Positions 28,901 through 35,472 of a stretch of DNA of 64,000 nt are shown here, in pieces; position 1 is the stretch's first letter; each line of letters opens with the position of its first letter. Position numbers and translations under genes: made by a program. This DNA is from Gimesia maris. Its GTDB lineage: Bacteria; Planctomycetota; Planctomycetia; Planctomycetales; Planctomycetaceae. The stretch is taken from contig NZ_CP042910.1 in NCBI RefSeq assembly GCF_008298035.1, positions 5,161,001 to 5,225,000 on the forward strand, written 5' to 3'. The notes beneath the pieces were generated by a model, which saw only the letters and a list, made by a program, of their open reading frames with translations, was not told the DNA's origin and searched no databases.

Positions 28901-30336
28901 GTGACAAAATCAAGTACACCCGGTGCAGGAAAGCTTTTCAGAATATCTTCCGAGGCGGTCGCGTCACCATTTACGGCAACGGGAGGATCGTTCACTGCGT
29001 TGACCGCCACAGTGAATGTATTAGAAAGCACGGCATTACCGGCTAAATCAATAGCCTGAATGACAATATCAGTGGAACCGTTTGCATTCAGCACAGAATT
29101 CAGAATCAGGTCACCAGTTGAGAAATCAACATTCACAATGGCATCAGTGATGGAATCCACATGGAAGCTAAGGGGGGTACCACCATTCTGGTTGAAGTAG
29201 GTCGAGAGTGCTCCCAGATTGACGGTCGTGAAATCTTCGCCCAGATTTTGATCAGAAATGCCAGACGCTGTAGCAGGTGCAATCGTATCCAGTTCAAAGT
29301 TGACGTTAAAGACGCCGGCAGCACTGACATTATCATGTTCATCCACAGTCATGAAGTGCAGCGTGTGCGTGCCACCTTCCAGAGAACCGCCGCCGTTCAG
29401 GTTCGTTTCCAGCCAGCCACGGGTCAGCGTGAAAGATCCACCACTGGCACCACCGGTGAGCTGCCCGAAGATATCCACAAAGCCGCCCCCATCCAGGGAG
29501 ACTTTAAACTGTGTAATCAGACTTTCATCAGTAACCGTACCAACAATCGTGAGATCGTTTGTTATACCGTCCGAGTTGGAAACCCCTGAATCAAGCTGCA
29601 GGCCTGCAACTACAGCTGGTGCGTCCTGATCGCCAATCAGTTCAAGATGAATCGGCGGGATATTACGGTTGGAGTTCATCATCTGCAGGTCGTAGTTATC
29701 GATGTCCCCATCCATGTCCCCATCCAGCTCCTGGGAGTAGAAGTTGGTGTTCGGATTGAGGCCCATCTGCTGAATCAGGAACTGTGTCGTGTAATGATTG
29801 TAACCAAACATCTGCTGATAGGATGCCGCCAGGGCATGTTGATATTCCGTATCATTTACAGAACCATTGCCATCGGTATCGCCGGGTAAAAATACATCAA
29901 CGATGAATCCACCAGTGGCGGCAGTCTGGCCGTGGACCAGAAGCGAGTATTCGCCCGGAGCCAGTGTGGCCAGTGTCAGCGAATTTGAGGTGCCGGCATG
30001 ATCATTTTCCGCCAGATTCAATGGAATCACAGCATTCGTACTGGTATTGATGATCTGAATCGCAGCCGGATTAAAAGCGGAGCCTGCGGTGGCATGCACT
30101 TCAAAGCCAAGTGTTGGTGAACTGCCCGGGCCGATATTCAGCAGCAATTCTGTTGTATCATTCGGCTGGTTCACCGAGCTTTCCAGAGAGGCCAGGATAT
30201 TACTGGCAAGCAATGTTCGATCCTCAAGCCGCTCTACATGGCTTGCATATCCAATCGGACGAGAGATCCGAAATGGAAATCGACGGGTTACTTTGCGAGT
30301 AGACTTACGGCCAAACAATCTTTTCAGGCTCTTCAT
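16939..30336 (-). CDS. Giant secreted mosaic protein: 21 cadherin-like repeats, PPC, cohesin-like, dockerin and metallopeptidase-like regions
   Basis: This 4465-residue protein opens with a basic stretch and LEDRTLLA (residues 37-44), the N-terminal signature of exported planctomycete proteins (LEPR-XLL type). An EF-hand-like segment (GDTDGNGSVNDTEY, near 152; ELDGDMDGDIDNYDL, near 202) and Ig/cadherin-like units follow. Residues about 565-1612 hold ten copies, and 1842-2997 eleven, of a 105-residue repeat with VSEDDANFNLDLLTNASDVD and TYTYNVIDGLGGSVAQT; two unrelated units separate the blocks. The C-terminal part has a weak CHRD-like region (about 3090-3230), a PPC domain (about 3690-3850), a cohesin-like domain (about 3855-4015), a two-hand dockerin (DVNDDDTINYRDL, DADKSGTVNYKDL) and a metallopeptidase-like region around HEIGH (4229-4233). 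It is probably a calcium-stabilised surface adhesin or matrix protein; no export system is adjacent. Confidence 0.85.
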   Translation of the reverse strand: MKSLKRLFGRKSTRKVTRRFPFRISRPIGYASHVERLEDRTLLASNILASLESSVNQPNDTTELLLNIGPGSSPTLGFEVHATAGSAFNPAAIQIINTSTNAVIPLNLAENDHAGTSNSLTLATLAPGEYSLLVHGQTAATGGFIVDVFLPGDTDGNGSVNDTEYQHALAASYQQMFGYNHYTTQFLIQQMGLNPNTNFYSQELDGDMDGDIDNYDLQMMNSNRNIPPIHLELIGDQDAPAVVAGLQLDSGVSNSDGITNDLTIVGTVTDESLITQFKVSLDGGGFVDIFGQLTGGASGGSFTLTRGWLETNLNGGGSLEGGTHTLHFMTVDEHDNVSAAGVFNVNFELDTIAPATASGISDQNLGEDFTTVNLGALSTYFNQNGGTPLSFHVDSITDAIVNVDFSTGDLILNSVLNANGSTDIVIQAIDLAGNAVLSNTFTVAVNAVNDPPVAVNGDATASEDILKSFPAPGVLDFVTDVENDTLTVTEVNGSAGNVAIPVTIGAGGELNVAADGSFTFDPKGSYEYLAAGETDTETFTYTVSDGNGGTDTATVTITIQGANDAPVVSAAVTTTVSEDDANFNLDLLTSASDVDNGAVLDVDTLVNTLGDDGGISVNANGTSLDVDLSYYQYLSGSDTEVITYTYNVIDGLGGSVAQTVTITINGQNDDPTVSDPVATTVSEDDANFNLDLLTNASDVDNGASLDVSNITYQSGDDSGVNVNGTSLDVDLSFYQDLDAGDTEVITYTYNVIDGLGGSVAQTVTITINGQNDAPTVSAAVASVVSEDDANFNLDLLTNASDVDDSASLDVSNITYQSGDNSGVTVNANGTSLDVDLSFYQYLDAGDTEVITYTYNVIDGLGGSVAQTVTITINGQNDDPSVSATVTSEVSEDDANFNLNLLTNASDVDDSASLDVDSLSHQSGDNSGVTVNVNGTSLDVDLSFYQDLDAGDTEVITYTYNVIDGLGGSVAQTVTITINGQNDAPTVSDPVATTVSEDDANFNLDLLTNASDVDDSASLDVDSLSHQSGDNSGVTVNANGTSLDVDLSFYQDLDAGDTEVITYTYNVIDGLGGSVAQTVTITINGQNDDPSVSATVTSEVSEDDANFNLDLLTNASDVDDSASLDVGSLSLQSGDDSGVSLNADGTSLDVDLSFYQDLDAGDTEVITYTYNVIDGLGGSAAQTVTITINGQNDHPTVSATVASEVSEDDANFNLNLLTNASDVDDSASLDVDNLSYQSGDNSGVTVNANGTSLDVDLSFYQDLDAGDTEVITYTYNVIDGLGGSVAQTVTITINGQNDDPTISAAVATTVSEDDVNFNLDLLTNASDVDDSASLDVDNLSYQSGDNSGVSLNADGTSLDVDLSFYQDLDAGDTEVIIYTYNVIDGLGGSVAQTVTITINGQNDHPTVSATVASEVSEDDADFNLNLLTNASDVDASASLDVSDIAYQSGDNSGVTVNANGTSLDVDLSFYQDLDAGDTEVITYTYNVIDGLGGSVAQTVTITINGQNDDPTISAAVATTVSEDDANFNLDLLTNASDVDDSAVLDVSSLVNTLGDDGGVSVNANGTSLDVDLSYYQYLSGSDTEVITYTYNVIDGLGGSVAQSVTITINGQNDDPIAVDDTVNVNKSNIYNGDVLADNGGGVDSDPDQLTTLTVTDILNPADDNSLGSIGAEVTLSSGAKLTMNGVGTFSYDPSSHVDIGDVVGTATITDSFKYTISDGDGGSSTALVTIIISANQPPVTTVDMFATDEDTGLTNLDVLSNDSDPDGDDLTLDVTGLSGAFSTQGAAISLNPDNTVNYDPSGLLDHLSEGQVVVDTFTYTVVDVKGGVSVGTVQVTLTGRNDAPTISAAVASTVSEDDANFNLDLLANASDVDDSASLDVGSLSLQSGDDGGVSLNADGTSLDVDLSYYQYLAGGTSEVINYTYNVIDGLGGSVAQTVTITINGQNDDPTVSAAIISTVTEDDASYNLNLLTNASDVDLNSILLVSGLTLDSNGDDRGVTFTLNSFNIDPSAYNYLAAGESEVLIYSYVVSDGLGGSTAQTATITITGVNDDPTVSDAVSTEVSEDDADFNLDLLTNASDVDNGASLDVSDIAYQSGDNSGVSVNADGTSLDVDLSFYQYLDAGDTEVITYTYNVIDGLGGSVAQTVMITINGQNDDPTISDPVATTVSEDDTDFNLDLLTNASDVDDSASLDVDNLSYQSGDNSGVSLNADGTSLDVDLSFYQDLDAGDTEVITYTYNVIDGLGGSVAQTVTITINGQNDDPTISDPVATTVSEDDTDFNLNLLTNASDVDDGAVLDVSNIAYQSGDNSGVTVNVNGTSLDVDLSFYQDLDAGDTEVITYTYNVIDGLGGSVAQTVTITINGQNDAPTISAAVATTVSEDDANFNLDLLTNASDVDDSASLDVGSLSLQSGDNSGVSVNADGTSLDVDLSFYQYLDAGDTEVITYTYNVIDGLGGSVAQTVMITINGQNDDPTISAAVTSTVSEDVVNFNLNLLTNASDVDDSASLDVDNLSHQSGDNSGVTVNGNGTSLDVDLSFYQDLDAGDTEVITYTYNVIDGLGGSVAQTVTITINGQNDDPTVSAVVSTEVSEDDANFNLDLLTNASDVDDSASLDVDNLSYQSGDNSGVTVNANGTSLDVDLSFYQDLDAGDTEVITYTYNVIDGLGGSVAQTVTITINGQNDDPTISAAVTSTVSEDVVNFNLDLLTNASDVDASAVLDVDSLTNTTGNIAGVSLNADGTSLDVDLSFYQDLDAGDTEVITYTYNVIDGLGGSVAQTVTITINGQNDHPTVSATVASEVSEDDANFNLDLLTNASDVDDSASLDVSDIAYQSGDNSGVTVNANGTSLDVDLSFYQDLDAGDTEVITYTYNVIDGLGGSVAQTVTITINGQNDDPTISAAVATTVSEDDANFNLDLLTNASDVDDSAVLDVSSLVNTLGDDGGVSVNANGTSLDVDLSYYQYLSGSDTEVITYTYNVIDGLGGSVAQSVTITINGQNDAPVVTDELDDISRDGLTPETIDLDLHFSEPDAGDSLTYTVEAHVLGDNPGDALPADFWANVAVAGSDLNITYTDYSSEQVRLPLVITVTAHSDDGASSDETSTFTLTPVPQATLDIRLIARDVESSGRDFTSFRSEADLAAIIAGGKGGARFQLTNGLQDLTYSISGLTDYNNANAGDGPIVDIQSDLVAVRIVDTTNSNITLFTLYHQTNSDDNPTVDFSAGTMTGVWASDDSTPFTSAILDKLYNGDLAVQVEITGLGKPKLSGKNILVSPEVDDVSNLPSSITQVVQDNYYVVEIWMSDMLAQVLASQTTETSNVSSVVLDMLWDVADASLIGYDFTIASSAFGFLAGVDNADFSGGVLGNINATTVLPGLITNGYGRIGYATFLADGAADSVDFTIDTTDLISGADGVTRGGNIDFSQISITNTSVDQVAPSEFFVQTDLSNLTVSGTITVDGQEINLLPQSAGLNSTSISGRLDVVFDDINDPGTIQIVDSYIEVNPTGDARPDRDQSEDYNILDLADFGLVGDQLIPNVFGPYSGELSLAIRDAVAQVLSSQQAIDGSGNFDISEDWVLENGQLDSLIALKNTLAAGLDDTVVDSNSESTFDETMSFFTPLDGVPGGLASWSQAKLTEVSTGVFELLIPISRRVEFTTEDGYDIVLNLVGTATARFDVNQNDTDEAGDTITTAVDTELTSGTPGTKVYQGIIGNNGSLGDPNQDVDMFEVQLNVGDTVTVDVDADMFKSGLDSMLRLFDATGTPILTDLVDQFGNPAGDIDGVVDDSDDVPNEFIFNSGSLDSYFSFTATTAGTYYIGLTAFANYDYDATTGVGSGSADPSDTGSYDLTITVENGGAPLHGTQSIVVDAPLEDGTAVDLVVVRNQTELGSNGHTLALPASDTWIDEWSSFWVEVYVETADARSITAAVADLNYNTSFFTATAIEFGSAFAATGEAVIDDATGVVTGLSGIANGDKTGYGKKALLARVKFESLAQDDVSIDFEDKFIGPHALGLSLSNVSVSLFNDTETSLVIGDAPDTDLWAIAYDVNDDDTINYRDLIILASVYGENVLDTNSPYVWALDADKSGTVNYKDLNFFASNYGVHKGGDKDVVYPSNFLQRWYGKTTDITGDSSVDQVMDEALAIWQDALGLEEAPDIQLVITNLGGTQLGEGQITGVDSEGRPVSGIVTLDDDAAGLGWYSGLDSTVFSSSELEGGVAYTADANSDAAGHYDLLTVLLHEIGHVLGFTKTYAPFESFVQAGVGETLTFVGSGFEATLTDDGLHLDDTVHAGDVMNATLDPGVRKLPSILDALILQSAHEAAASGSFEILVGVNAPLMANLPLVAEPSVTPVTENENSLVTVIAPLDDLSPVVFDVTSSLQAGDEPVQHAWNQVINNLLQSQGLDQSDLDLTVLEGLSEELSNDLRFNGLSIVAGEKIDLSDLVDLESGDLDLAGLSEEIDADFDDVFSDWAGPIL
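21346..24812 (-). repeat. Coding tandem repeat block 2: 11 units of 315 bases
   Basis: This block encodes repeats 11-21 of the giant protein. Eleven units of 315 bases fit the 3467-base span exactly. One unit (second in reading order, around 24190-24490) is clearly divergent, reading GLTLDSNGDDRGVTFTLNSF instead of the usual core; the others are highly alike at the DNA level. Confidence 0.92.
25496..28641 (-). repeat. Coding tandem repeat block 1: 10 units of 315 bases
   Basis: This block encodes repeats 1-10 of the giant protein. One unit is two codons short (SGVNVNGTS instead of SGVTVNANGTS), which explains the 3146-base span. Its last unit is nearly identical to the last unit of block 2, 4149 bases away. 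Confidence 0.92.
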
Positions 30337-31172
30337 AGAATTTTTACTCGTATCAGTTTCTGGTATTGGTCAGTTAAAAACCGGAATGATCAGTGAGGGA
30401 TTTTTACTGTCAAAATAGACACTTACTTTGACGATTGCACGCATTAAACCTAACAGTCAACAGCCCGTTCATTAAAAGGATTTTCTTTTTTTGAATACGA
30501 GAGTTTGGCTAAAGATCGCGGATAATAATGCGCTTAATGGAATATCTTTGCCTATGATCCTACTAATTGCAATTAATAAAATGGCATTATGCGTTGTTTG
30601 CACAAGCTGGTTAGGATTGTAGGACTGTCAGAATGGTCAGGAGAGAAAATCACATTCTGTTCAGTAACAGGTTTGGTTAGGGATGTTGCCTCAAGTCAAC
30701 ATCTGTGTTCAACTTATGAAACATTTCTGATCGGGTTTCTTTACTGATATACAATTTTGAGCATCCTCTTTTGGACTGGTAAAACTTCCAGATTTCGATC
30801 GAATCACTCTGCACCAAAGCATTCATGTGCTTTTTTATACACTACACTCATACTCTGTAGTAAATTAGGCAAAGAAGAGGTGAGAATAGGGTTTGAGCCA
30901 CAAAATCAGTGTGATGAGGGTACTTAACAAATAATTAGGTTCGGACCGTTCATTCGGGAAAGCCGAAAATGAAAGAGGAAGTCTGGCTCCGTTTGACACA
31001 GATCTGAATAGATTTCAGATAAAGATCAGACCGATCCAGAGAACTACTTGTCCGATTGACTTGAATCATTCACTACCAGTAGATGGTTTCTGATAATTCA
31101 GGGAAAACCAGGCAAAAACATATGACCACCAAGATTGCTTTATCGCCAAACTATCGCACGAGTTGGAATAAG
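30337..31172. other. Divergent promoter region between the giant gene and the barrel gene
   Basis: These 836 AT-rich bases separate two divergent surface-protein genes. A TTGACA hexamer at 30993-30998 with a weak GATAAA 19 bases later is a possible promoter for the barrel gene. An inverted repeat, CAGAATG ... CATTCTG, lies near 30628-30658. No supported gene is seen. Reading could start at 31083 for the downstream gene, but the signal peptide favours 31173. Confidence 0.4.
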
Positions 31173-32606
31173 ATGCGAATAAAAAAAATCACACAATGGA
31201 TTGTAGTTGCCCTGGCGATCAGTCTGCCAGCACCCGGATTTGGTCAGCAAAACCAGATCGAAACGGCAGACTCAGTGGCTGAGATCCAGGGGGAAGCAGA
31301 AGGCTTGTACCAGCCTGTTGCGCTCTCCATGCCGGAAACACCAGGCTGCGAGGTCACAGACCCTGGAACTACAAATTGTGTAAATGAAATGTGCCTGCCG
31401 GAATGCCAGTGCTGTAATTTCCTGGACCAGTTCCTCATGAGCCATTCCCCGGTTTACCCCTCGATGAAATCGAACCGTGTCCAAGTTGGTGGGTGGCTCG
31501 ACCAGGGATTTACGGGAAACTTCCAGAAACCTTCCAATAATTTCAACCTGCCGGTCACTTTTAACGACCGCTCCAATGAATACCAGATGAATCAGTTGTA
31601 CCTGTTCATGGAACGTCAGGTAAATTATGGTGGCGATGAACTGGACTGGGGTTTTCGGGCTGACCTGCTCTACGGTACAGACTATTTTTATACCACAGCA
31701 CTCGGTCTGGAAACCGAATCCGATGGATCACCACACTGGAATAGTGCAAACGGTCCCCGAACCAGTGGCGGCAGCACATATGCCATGTACGGTCTGGCGA
31801 TGCCTCAGCTCTATGCAGAGCTTTATGTACCATGGCTGGATGGCGTCAGCATCAAAGCCGGTCACTTCTACACCCCCATTGGATATGAAAAAGTAACGGC
31901 ACCAGATAACTTCTTCTATTCCCACTCCTATTCGATGCAGTATGGAGAACCATTCACTCACACAGGGATTCTGACCACGTTTCAGGTCACAGAACAGTTA
32001 CAGCTGCTCGCCGGTGTTGCCCGTGGCTGGGATGCCTGGGAAGACCCGAACGATGATGCCGAACTTTTGGCAGGCATCGGCTGGAACAGCAGTGACAAAG
32101 ACACCAGCATCAACCTGACCCTGACTTCAGGTGACCAGGACAATGGAGTCAGTAACACGGCCAACAGGACCCTCGTCAGCTTCGTATTATCACATAACTT
32201 TTCTGACTGCCTGACCTATGTTTTCCAGAGTGATTTTGGCATTCAGGATAATGGTACCATCAATAATCAGTTTCAGGTCGTCCCGGCAAAGTGGTATTCG
32301 TTCAATCAATACCTGTACTACGACGTCACAGAGACATTTGCCTGGGGAGCCCGATTTGAATATTTCCGTGACCAGAATTTCTCTCGTGTTCTGCAGATAC
32401 CGGAATTCGTGGCTGCCGGTGGAAATTATTATGAACTGACCGTGGGAGCCAACTGGCGTCCTCACCCCTGTGTCACGGTTCGACCCGAACTGCGTTTCGA
32501 CTGGTCTGATACCCGATCAAATCTGCTCAATATTCAAGGACCTTATCGCAACTTCCAGTCGGACTACCAGGTCCTGCTGGGTGGCGATGTCATTATCCGC
32601 TTCTAA
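31173..32606 (+). CDS. Outer-membrane beta-barrel protein (BBP2/OmpL-like porin)
   Basis: The protein has 477 residues from MRIKKITQWIVVALAISLP, a clear signal peptide ending near GFGQ. The ATG at 31173 has GGA a few bases upstream; an ATG at 31083 would put 30 polar residues in front of the signal. A cysteine-rich segment with six cysteines (from PGCEV to ECQCCNF) precedes the barrel. The rest consists of alternating, aromatic-rich strands such as VQVGGWLDQGFTGN, SIKAGHFYTPIGYE and FAWGARFEYFRD, and it ends in VIIRF, the terminal aromatic residue typical of outer-membrane barrels. This matches the putative beta-barrel porin-2 family common in planctomycetes. The transported substrate is unknown. 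A palindromic repeat follows the stop. Confidence 0.85.
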   Translation: MRIKKITQWIVVALAISLPAPGFGQQNQIETADSVAEIQGEAEGLYQPVALSMPETPGCEVTDPGTTNCVNEMCLPECQCCNFLDQFLMSHSPVYPSMKSNRVQVGGWLDQGFTGNFQKPSNNFNLPVTFNDRSNEYQMNQLYLFMERQVNYGGDELDWGFRADLLYGTDYFYTTALGLETESDGSPHWNSANGPRTSGGSTYAMYGLAMPQLYAELYVPWLDGVSIKAGHFYTPIGYEKVTAPDNFFYSHSYSMQYGEPFTHTGILTTFQVTEQLQLLAGVARGWDAWEDPNDDAELLAGIGWNSSDKDTSINLTLTSGDQDNGVSNTANRTLVSFVLSHNFSDCLTYVFQSDFGIQDNGTINNQFQVVPAKWYSFNQYLYYDVTETFAWGARFEYFRDQNFSRVLQIPEFVAAGGNYYELTVGANWRPHPCVTVRPELRFDWSDTRSNLLNIQGPYRNFQSDYQVLLGGDVIIRF

Positions 32607-32611
32607 GAACC

Positions 32612-32698
32612 CATTACATTTAACTGTAGCGTCTCTCAATCTAATAGACTCGGTCTAAATGGCTCTGGAGACGCTACAGTAAAACGGGATTCAGTCCA
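32612..32698 (+). repeat. Dispersed palindromic repeat, copy A
   Basis: CTGTAGCGTCTC (32625-32636) pairs perfectly with GAGACGCTACAG (32668-32679). The loop contains TCTCAATCT and an inner hairpin TAGAC tcg GTCTA. It shares CTCTCAATCT, the GGAGACGC arm and the tail TAAA(A/T)CGGGA...CAGTC with copy B at 42806-42903. It lies between two convergent genes and could act as a bidirectional terminator. Confidence 0.8.
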
Positions 32699-32709
32699 GC
32701 TTTTTGAAC

Positions 32710-33705
32710 TCAGTGGTCTGCTTCGTAATAAGGCTCGACGTGGACCACCACTTCACGCACGGTGGGCCAATCAAGCTGAATCTGATATCTGACCTGTTGC
32801 GCGGTTAAATGGGCCTGATCGACCGTTTCATTGGGATTCACCTCGATGTCAATGTTGACATGTGCATCCGGCCCCGCTGTCTGAATACGAACCTTCTCTA
32901 CATCCAGCACTCCCCCCACCTTCATCGCCGAAGCTTTCACCTGGTCAAAATATTTCTGGTGAGGTACCTTATCTGTCAGTTCGTGCAGGTTTTCCCGGGC
33001 TGCCACCCAACCCAGATAGACCATGATCACAGAGAGAATCATCGCCGTGATGTGATCAATCAGATGGCCATACACGGGAATCTGGCTGGCAACCAGCAGT
33101 CCGAAAGCAGCCACAAAACTGGTGATCGCATCGACCCGGTAATGATAGGCTTCCGCGATCATGGCAGAGCTCTTCTCCTGTTGTGCCATTCTGAACACAA
33201 CCCGACAGGTGACTTCCAGCAGTAGCGCTGCGAACAGCGGAATCGTCCAGCTCACCCAGCCTATGACTTCAGAATGGGCGTGGCTGATCGCCGCAAACAA
33301 CTGATACCCGAAGGTTGCTGCTCCTACTATCAGAATCAGGATGCCTAATTGAAAACCTGCCAGTGGTTCGTAGCGACCATGTCCAAAGGGGTGATCGTCA
33401 TCGGGAGGCTGTTCAGCCAGTCGGATCGCGAACAAGATGGCCAGTGATGTCAATACGTCAGCACTACTGGCCAGAGCATCAACCAGCAGAACCGAGTGCC
33501 CCAGGAACCAGAGTCCCACCAGTTCCATGACGATCACAAACAGACGAACCGAAATCCCCAGCCAGGCAACCTTGAATAAACGCGTAGTTCTGCGTCGGCG
33601 GAGGCGCGAAATATCCTCGGAGACTTCCAGTGGTTCTGGAAAGACATCCAGCAGGGGGCCTTCTGACGACGCCCCTGTATCTTCTGAGGAATTCGCAATA
33701 TCCAT
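32710..33705 (-). CDS. Cation diffusion facilitator family metal exporter
   Basis: This 331-residue protein exports divalent cations (Zn, Fe, Co, Mn or Cd) from the cytoplasm by proton antiport. Six membrane helices span about residues 45-230. They include the CDF signature VDALASSADVLTSL in helix 2, HPFGHGRYEPLAG in the following loop, and HYRVDAITS in helix 5, where the His and Asp (HxxxD) form part of the metal site. The helix-2 Asp is present, but the usual second ligand four residues later is Ser, with an Asp four residues further on, so metal preference cannot be read directly. The C-terminal ferredoxin-like domain (about residues 245-325) holds VRIQTAGPDAHVNIDIEV. No metal regulator is adjacent. 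Confidence 0.88.
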   Translation of the reverse strand: MDIANSSEDTGASSEGPLLDVFPEPLEVSEDISRLRRRRTTRLFKVAWLGISVRLFVIVMELVGLWFLGHSVLLVDALASSADVLTSLAILFAIRLAEQPPDDDHPFGHGRYEPLAGFQLGILILIVGAATFGYQLFAAISHAHSEVIGWVSWTIPLFAALLLEVTCRVVFRMAQQEKSSAMIAEAYHYRVDAITSFVAAFGLLVASQIPVYGHLIDHITAMILSVIMVYLGWVAARENLHELTDKVPHQKYFDQVKASAMKVGGVLDVEKVRIQTAGPDAHVNIDIEVNPNETVDQAHLTAQQVRYQIQLDWPTVREVVVHVEPYYEADH

Positions 33706-33893
33706 TAGACAGACAACACAAAGAATAATTGAATACAGTCCAGGCCTGAAGCAAACCTGAAAAAGTCAGACAGATGCAGATCTGTCGTTCAGTTAATCTT
33801 GATTCGAATTCCTCGATTTGACAAGTGACTTTACAAAGTAAGCGAAAATACACCCGGGTTTTCTAAATTCCGGACGGATCCTCAAGCCAATAC

Positions 33894-35063
33894 TTATGCT
33901 TCATCAGGCAGAATCAGGATATCAGGCAAGGTAATCTGGTGCTCTTTGACCATGATTTTAGCAGTGGGCCATTGTTCCATCGGGGTTATCATAATGGTCT
34001 GATCTTCTTCAATCAGAATTGTATCCCCAGTCATGGCAGGTCCAACTGAAGGATGCCAGAAAGTAGCCATGCCCGGTTGCAGAGTAAACTCACTGTTTAG
34101 CAGAATCGAAGTCTCAGCGGGTAAATAACCTATGATGTCAGCCTGGTCAGAATGCTGCCATTCATCAGGACATTCGTACTTTTCATAGATCCGTTTCACG
34201 CGATTCCAGGTATCGAAGAATGCCCAGCCTGGCTTGGAAAAATACATCCCGGTGGCCTGCATCAGCAAGGCCAGGTGATGGGATTTGATGAAGCTGGAGG
34301 GAGGCTTGCCCAGAGAAACTGTTCTGGTGGCAGCCGCATGCAATCCATTCTGGGACCCCACGGCTGAGATGACACAATAACGTTCCAGCCGATCCTCGCC
34401 ATATCCCCAGTGACGGTAGCGGATGCTCTGTCCATCCACCATTACCTGCAGACGTTTGGGCGTAACGCCATGCTTCAACAGTCGATGTGAAAGACAGCCG
34501 GCAATCTCCTGCTCAGTCTGTCCTCGCTCGACACGTCGTGCAGTCGCTTCAACCGCGTGGGAAACCAGTTTCCCCAGTTCCCGCATCCGTTCGCCTTCCA
34601 GATCACTGAAAGTAATCCGGATCGACTTGAATCGTTCAGACAGATTCAATGTCGACTCGATGCCCGTGTCACTGGCAACTTTGCGGCCTTTGCACAGGTC
34701 CCGGATCAGCTGAGATAATGGTTCATACCAGGGACGTGTTTTGATCTGGAATCCCAGCCCGGGAATGGAACGGTCAAAAATCTGATTCGCATCCACATTA
34801 CTGCAGGCGATCAACCGCGCATCCTGGGTAATAAATACGGCTGCACAGCTTTCATTCGAACCAGCACGGGTTAAATCGGCTCCCGTCGTAAACCAGGCGA
34901 TATTCTCGGGGGACTGCAGCAGGATGGCATCCAGTTCCAGTTCTTCCAGAATTGTAATGATCTGCTGCTGCTTCTGCTCAACATCTGTGGCACGCCGGGG
35001 GTCTGACGTGGGGATTTCTCCTGAAGAGATTGGTGCATGAGCATTCACTGCCACGATAGTCAT
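33894..35063 (-). CDS. M24-family peptidase-like protein with lost metal ligands
   Basis: The 389-residue protein has an N-terminal creatinase-like domain (about residues 30-160; LDAILLQSPENIAWFTTGADL) and a C-terminal pita-bread domain, as in Xaa-Pro aminopeptidases. The five metal ligands of active M24 enzymes are mostly absent. The usual two-Asp segment reads CVISAVGSQNGLHAAATRT, no GHG-type histidine is seen, and the final glutamates are replaced (TFWHPSVGPAMTGDTIL). It is therefore probably not a metallopeptidase and may bind or act on a small molecule, or regulate. The ATG follows GGGAG. There is no obvious operon partner. Confidence 0.72.
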   Translation of the reverse strand: MTIVAVNAHAPISSGEIPTSDPRRATDVEQKQQQIITILEELELDAILLQSPENIAWFTTGADLTRAGSNESCAAVFITQDARLIACSNVDANQIFDRSIPGLGFQIKTRPWYEPLSQLIRDLCKGRKVASDTGIESTLNLSERFKSIRITFSDLEGERMRELGKLVSHAVEATARRVERGQTEQEIAGCLSHRLLKHGVTPKRLQVMVDGQSIRYRHWGYGEDRLERYCVISAVGSQNGLHAAATRTVSLGKPPSSFIKSHHLALLMQATGMYFSKPGWAFFDTWNRVKRIYEKYECPDEWQHSDQADIIGYLPAETSILLNSEFTLQPGMATFWHPSVGPAMTGDTILIEEDQTIMITPMEQWPTAKIMVKEHQITLPDILILPDEA

Positions 35064-35472
35064 ATAAGACTCCCGGATGAAACAATTCCTGGCGACATCT
35101 CAAAGACACGTAAATGGCCCCTCGGAAATACGTATGTTTGAATGTAGAATCAATAAATGAGTTTTGTATCGAAATTTGCTGAAGTCAAGCGTTTATCACA
35201 GAACTCGGCCAAGAATGACCGCATTCGTCTTAACAGTTAATCTCATCAAATTCGTCAGACCGAAAAAGAGGTGAAGTTCAGGTAGTGGACAGGAGGTGTG
35301 CAGCCAAGAAAGGCGAATAAAGAAGAATAACAGCATCCTGCAACGCACTTCCTTTCCTGCTATTAATCATACCAGATTAAAAGAGAAATCAAGTGGAATT
35401 TCCAGCAACGCCTGCAGCTGGGACAAAATGTCCTCGTCCGGATCTTGATTCAGGAGAGACATTTACAGGTGA
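35064..35472. other. Intergenic region
   Basis: About 409 bases upstream of the M24-like gene and downstream of the TIGR03545 gene, both on the minus strand. I see no supported gene, terminator or strong repeat. Confidence 0.4.
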
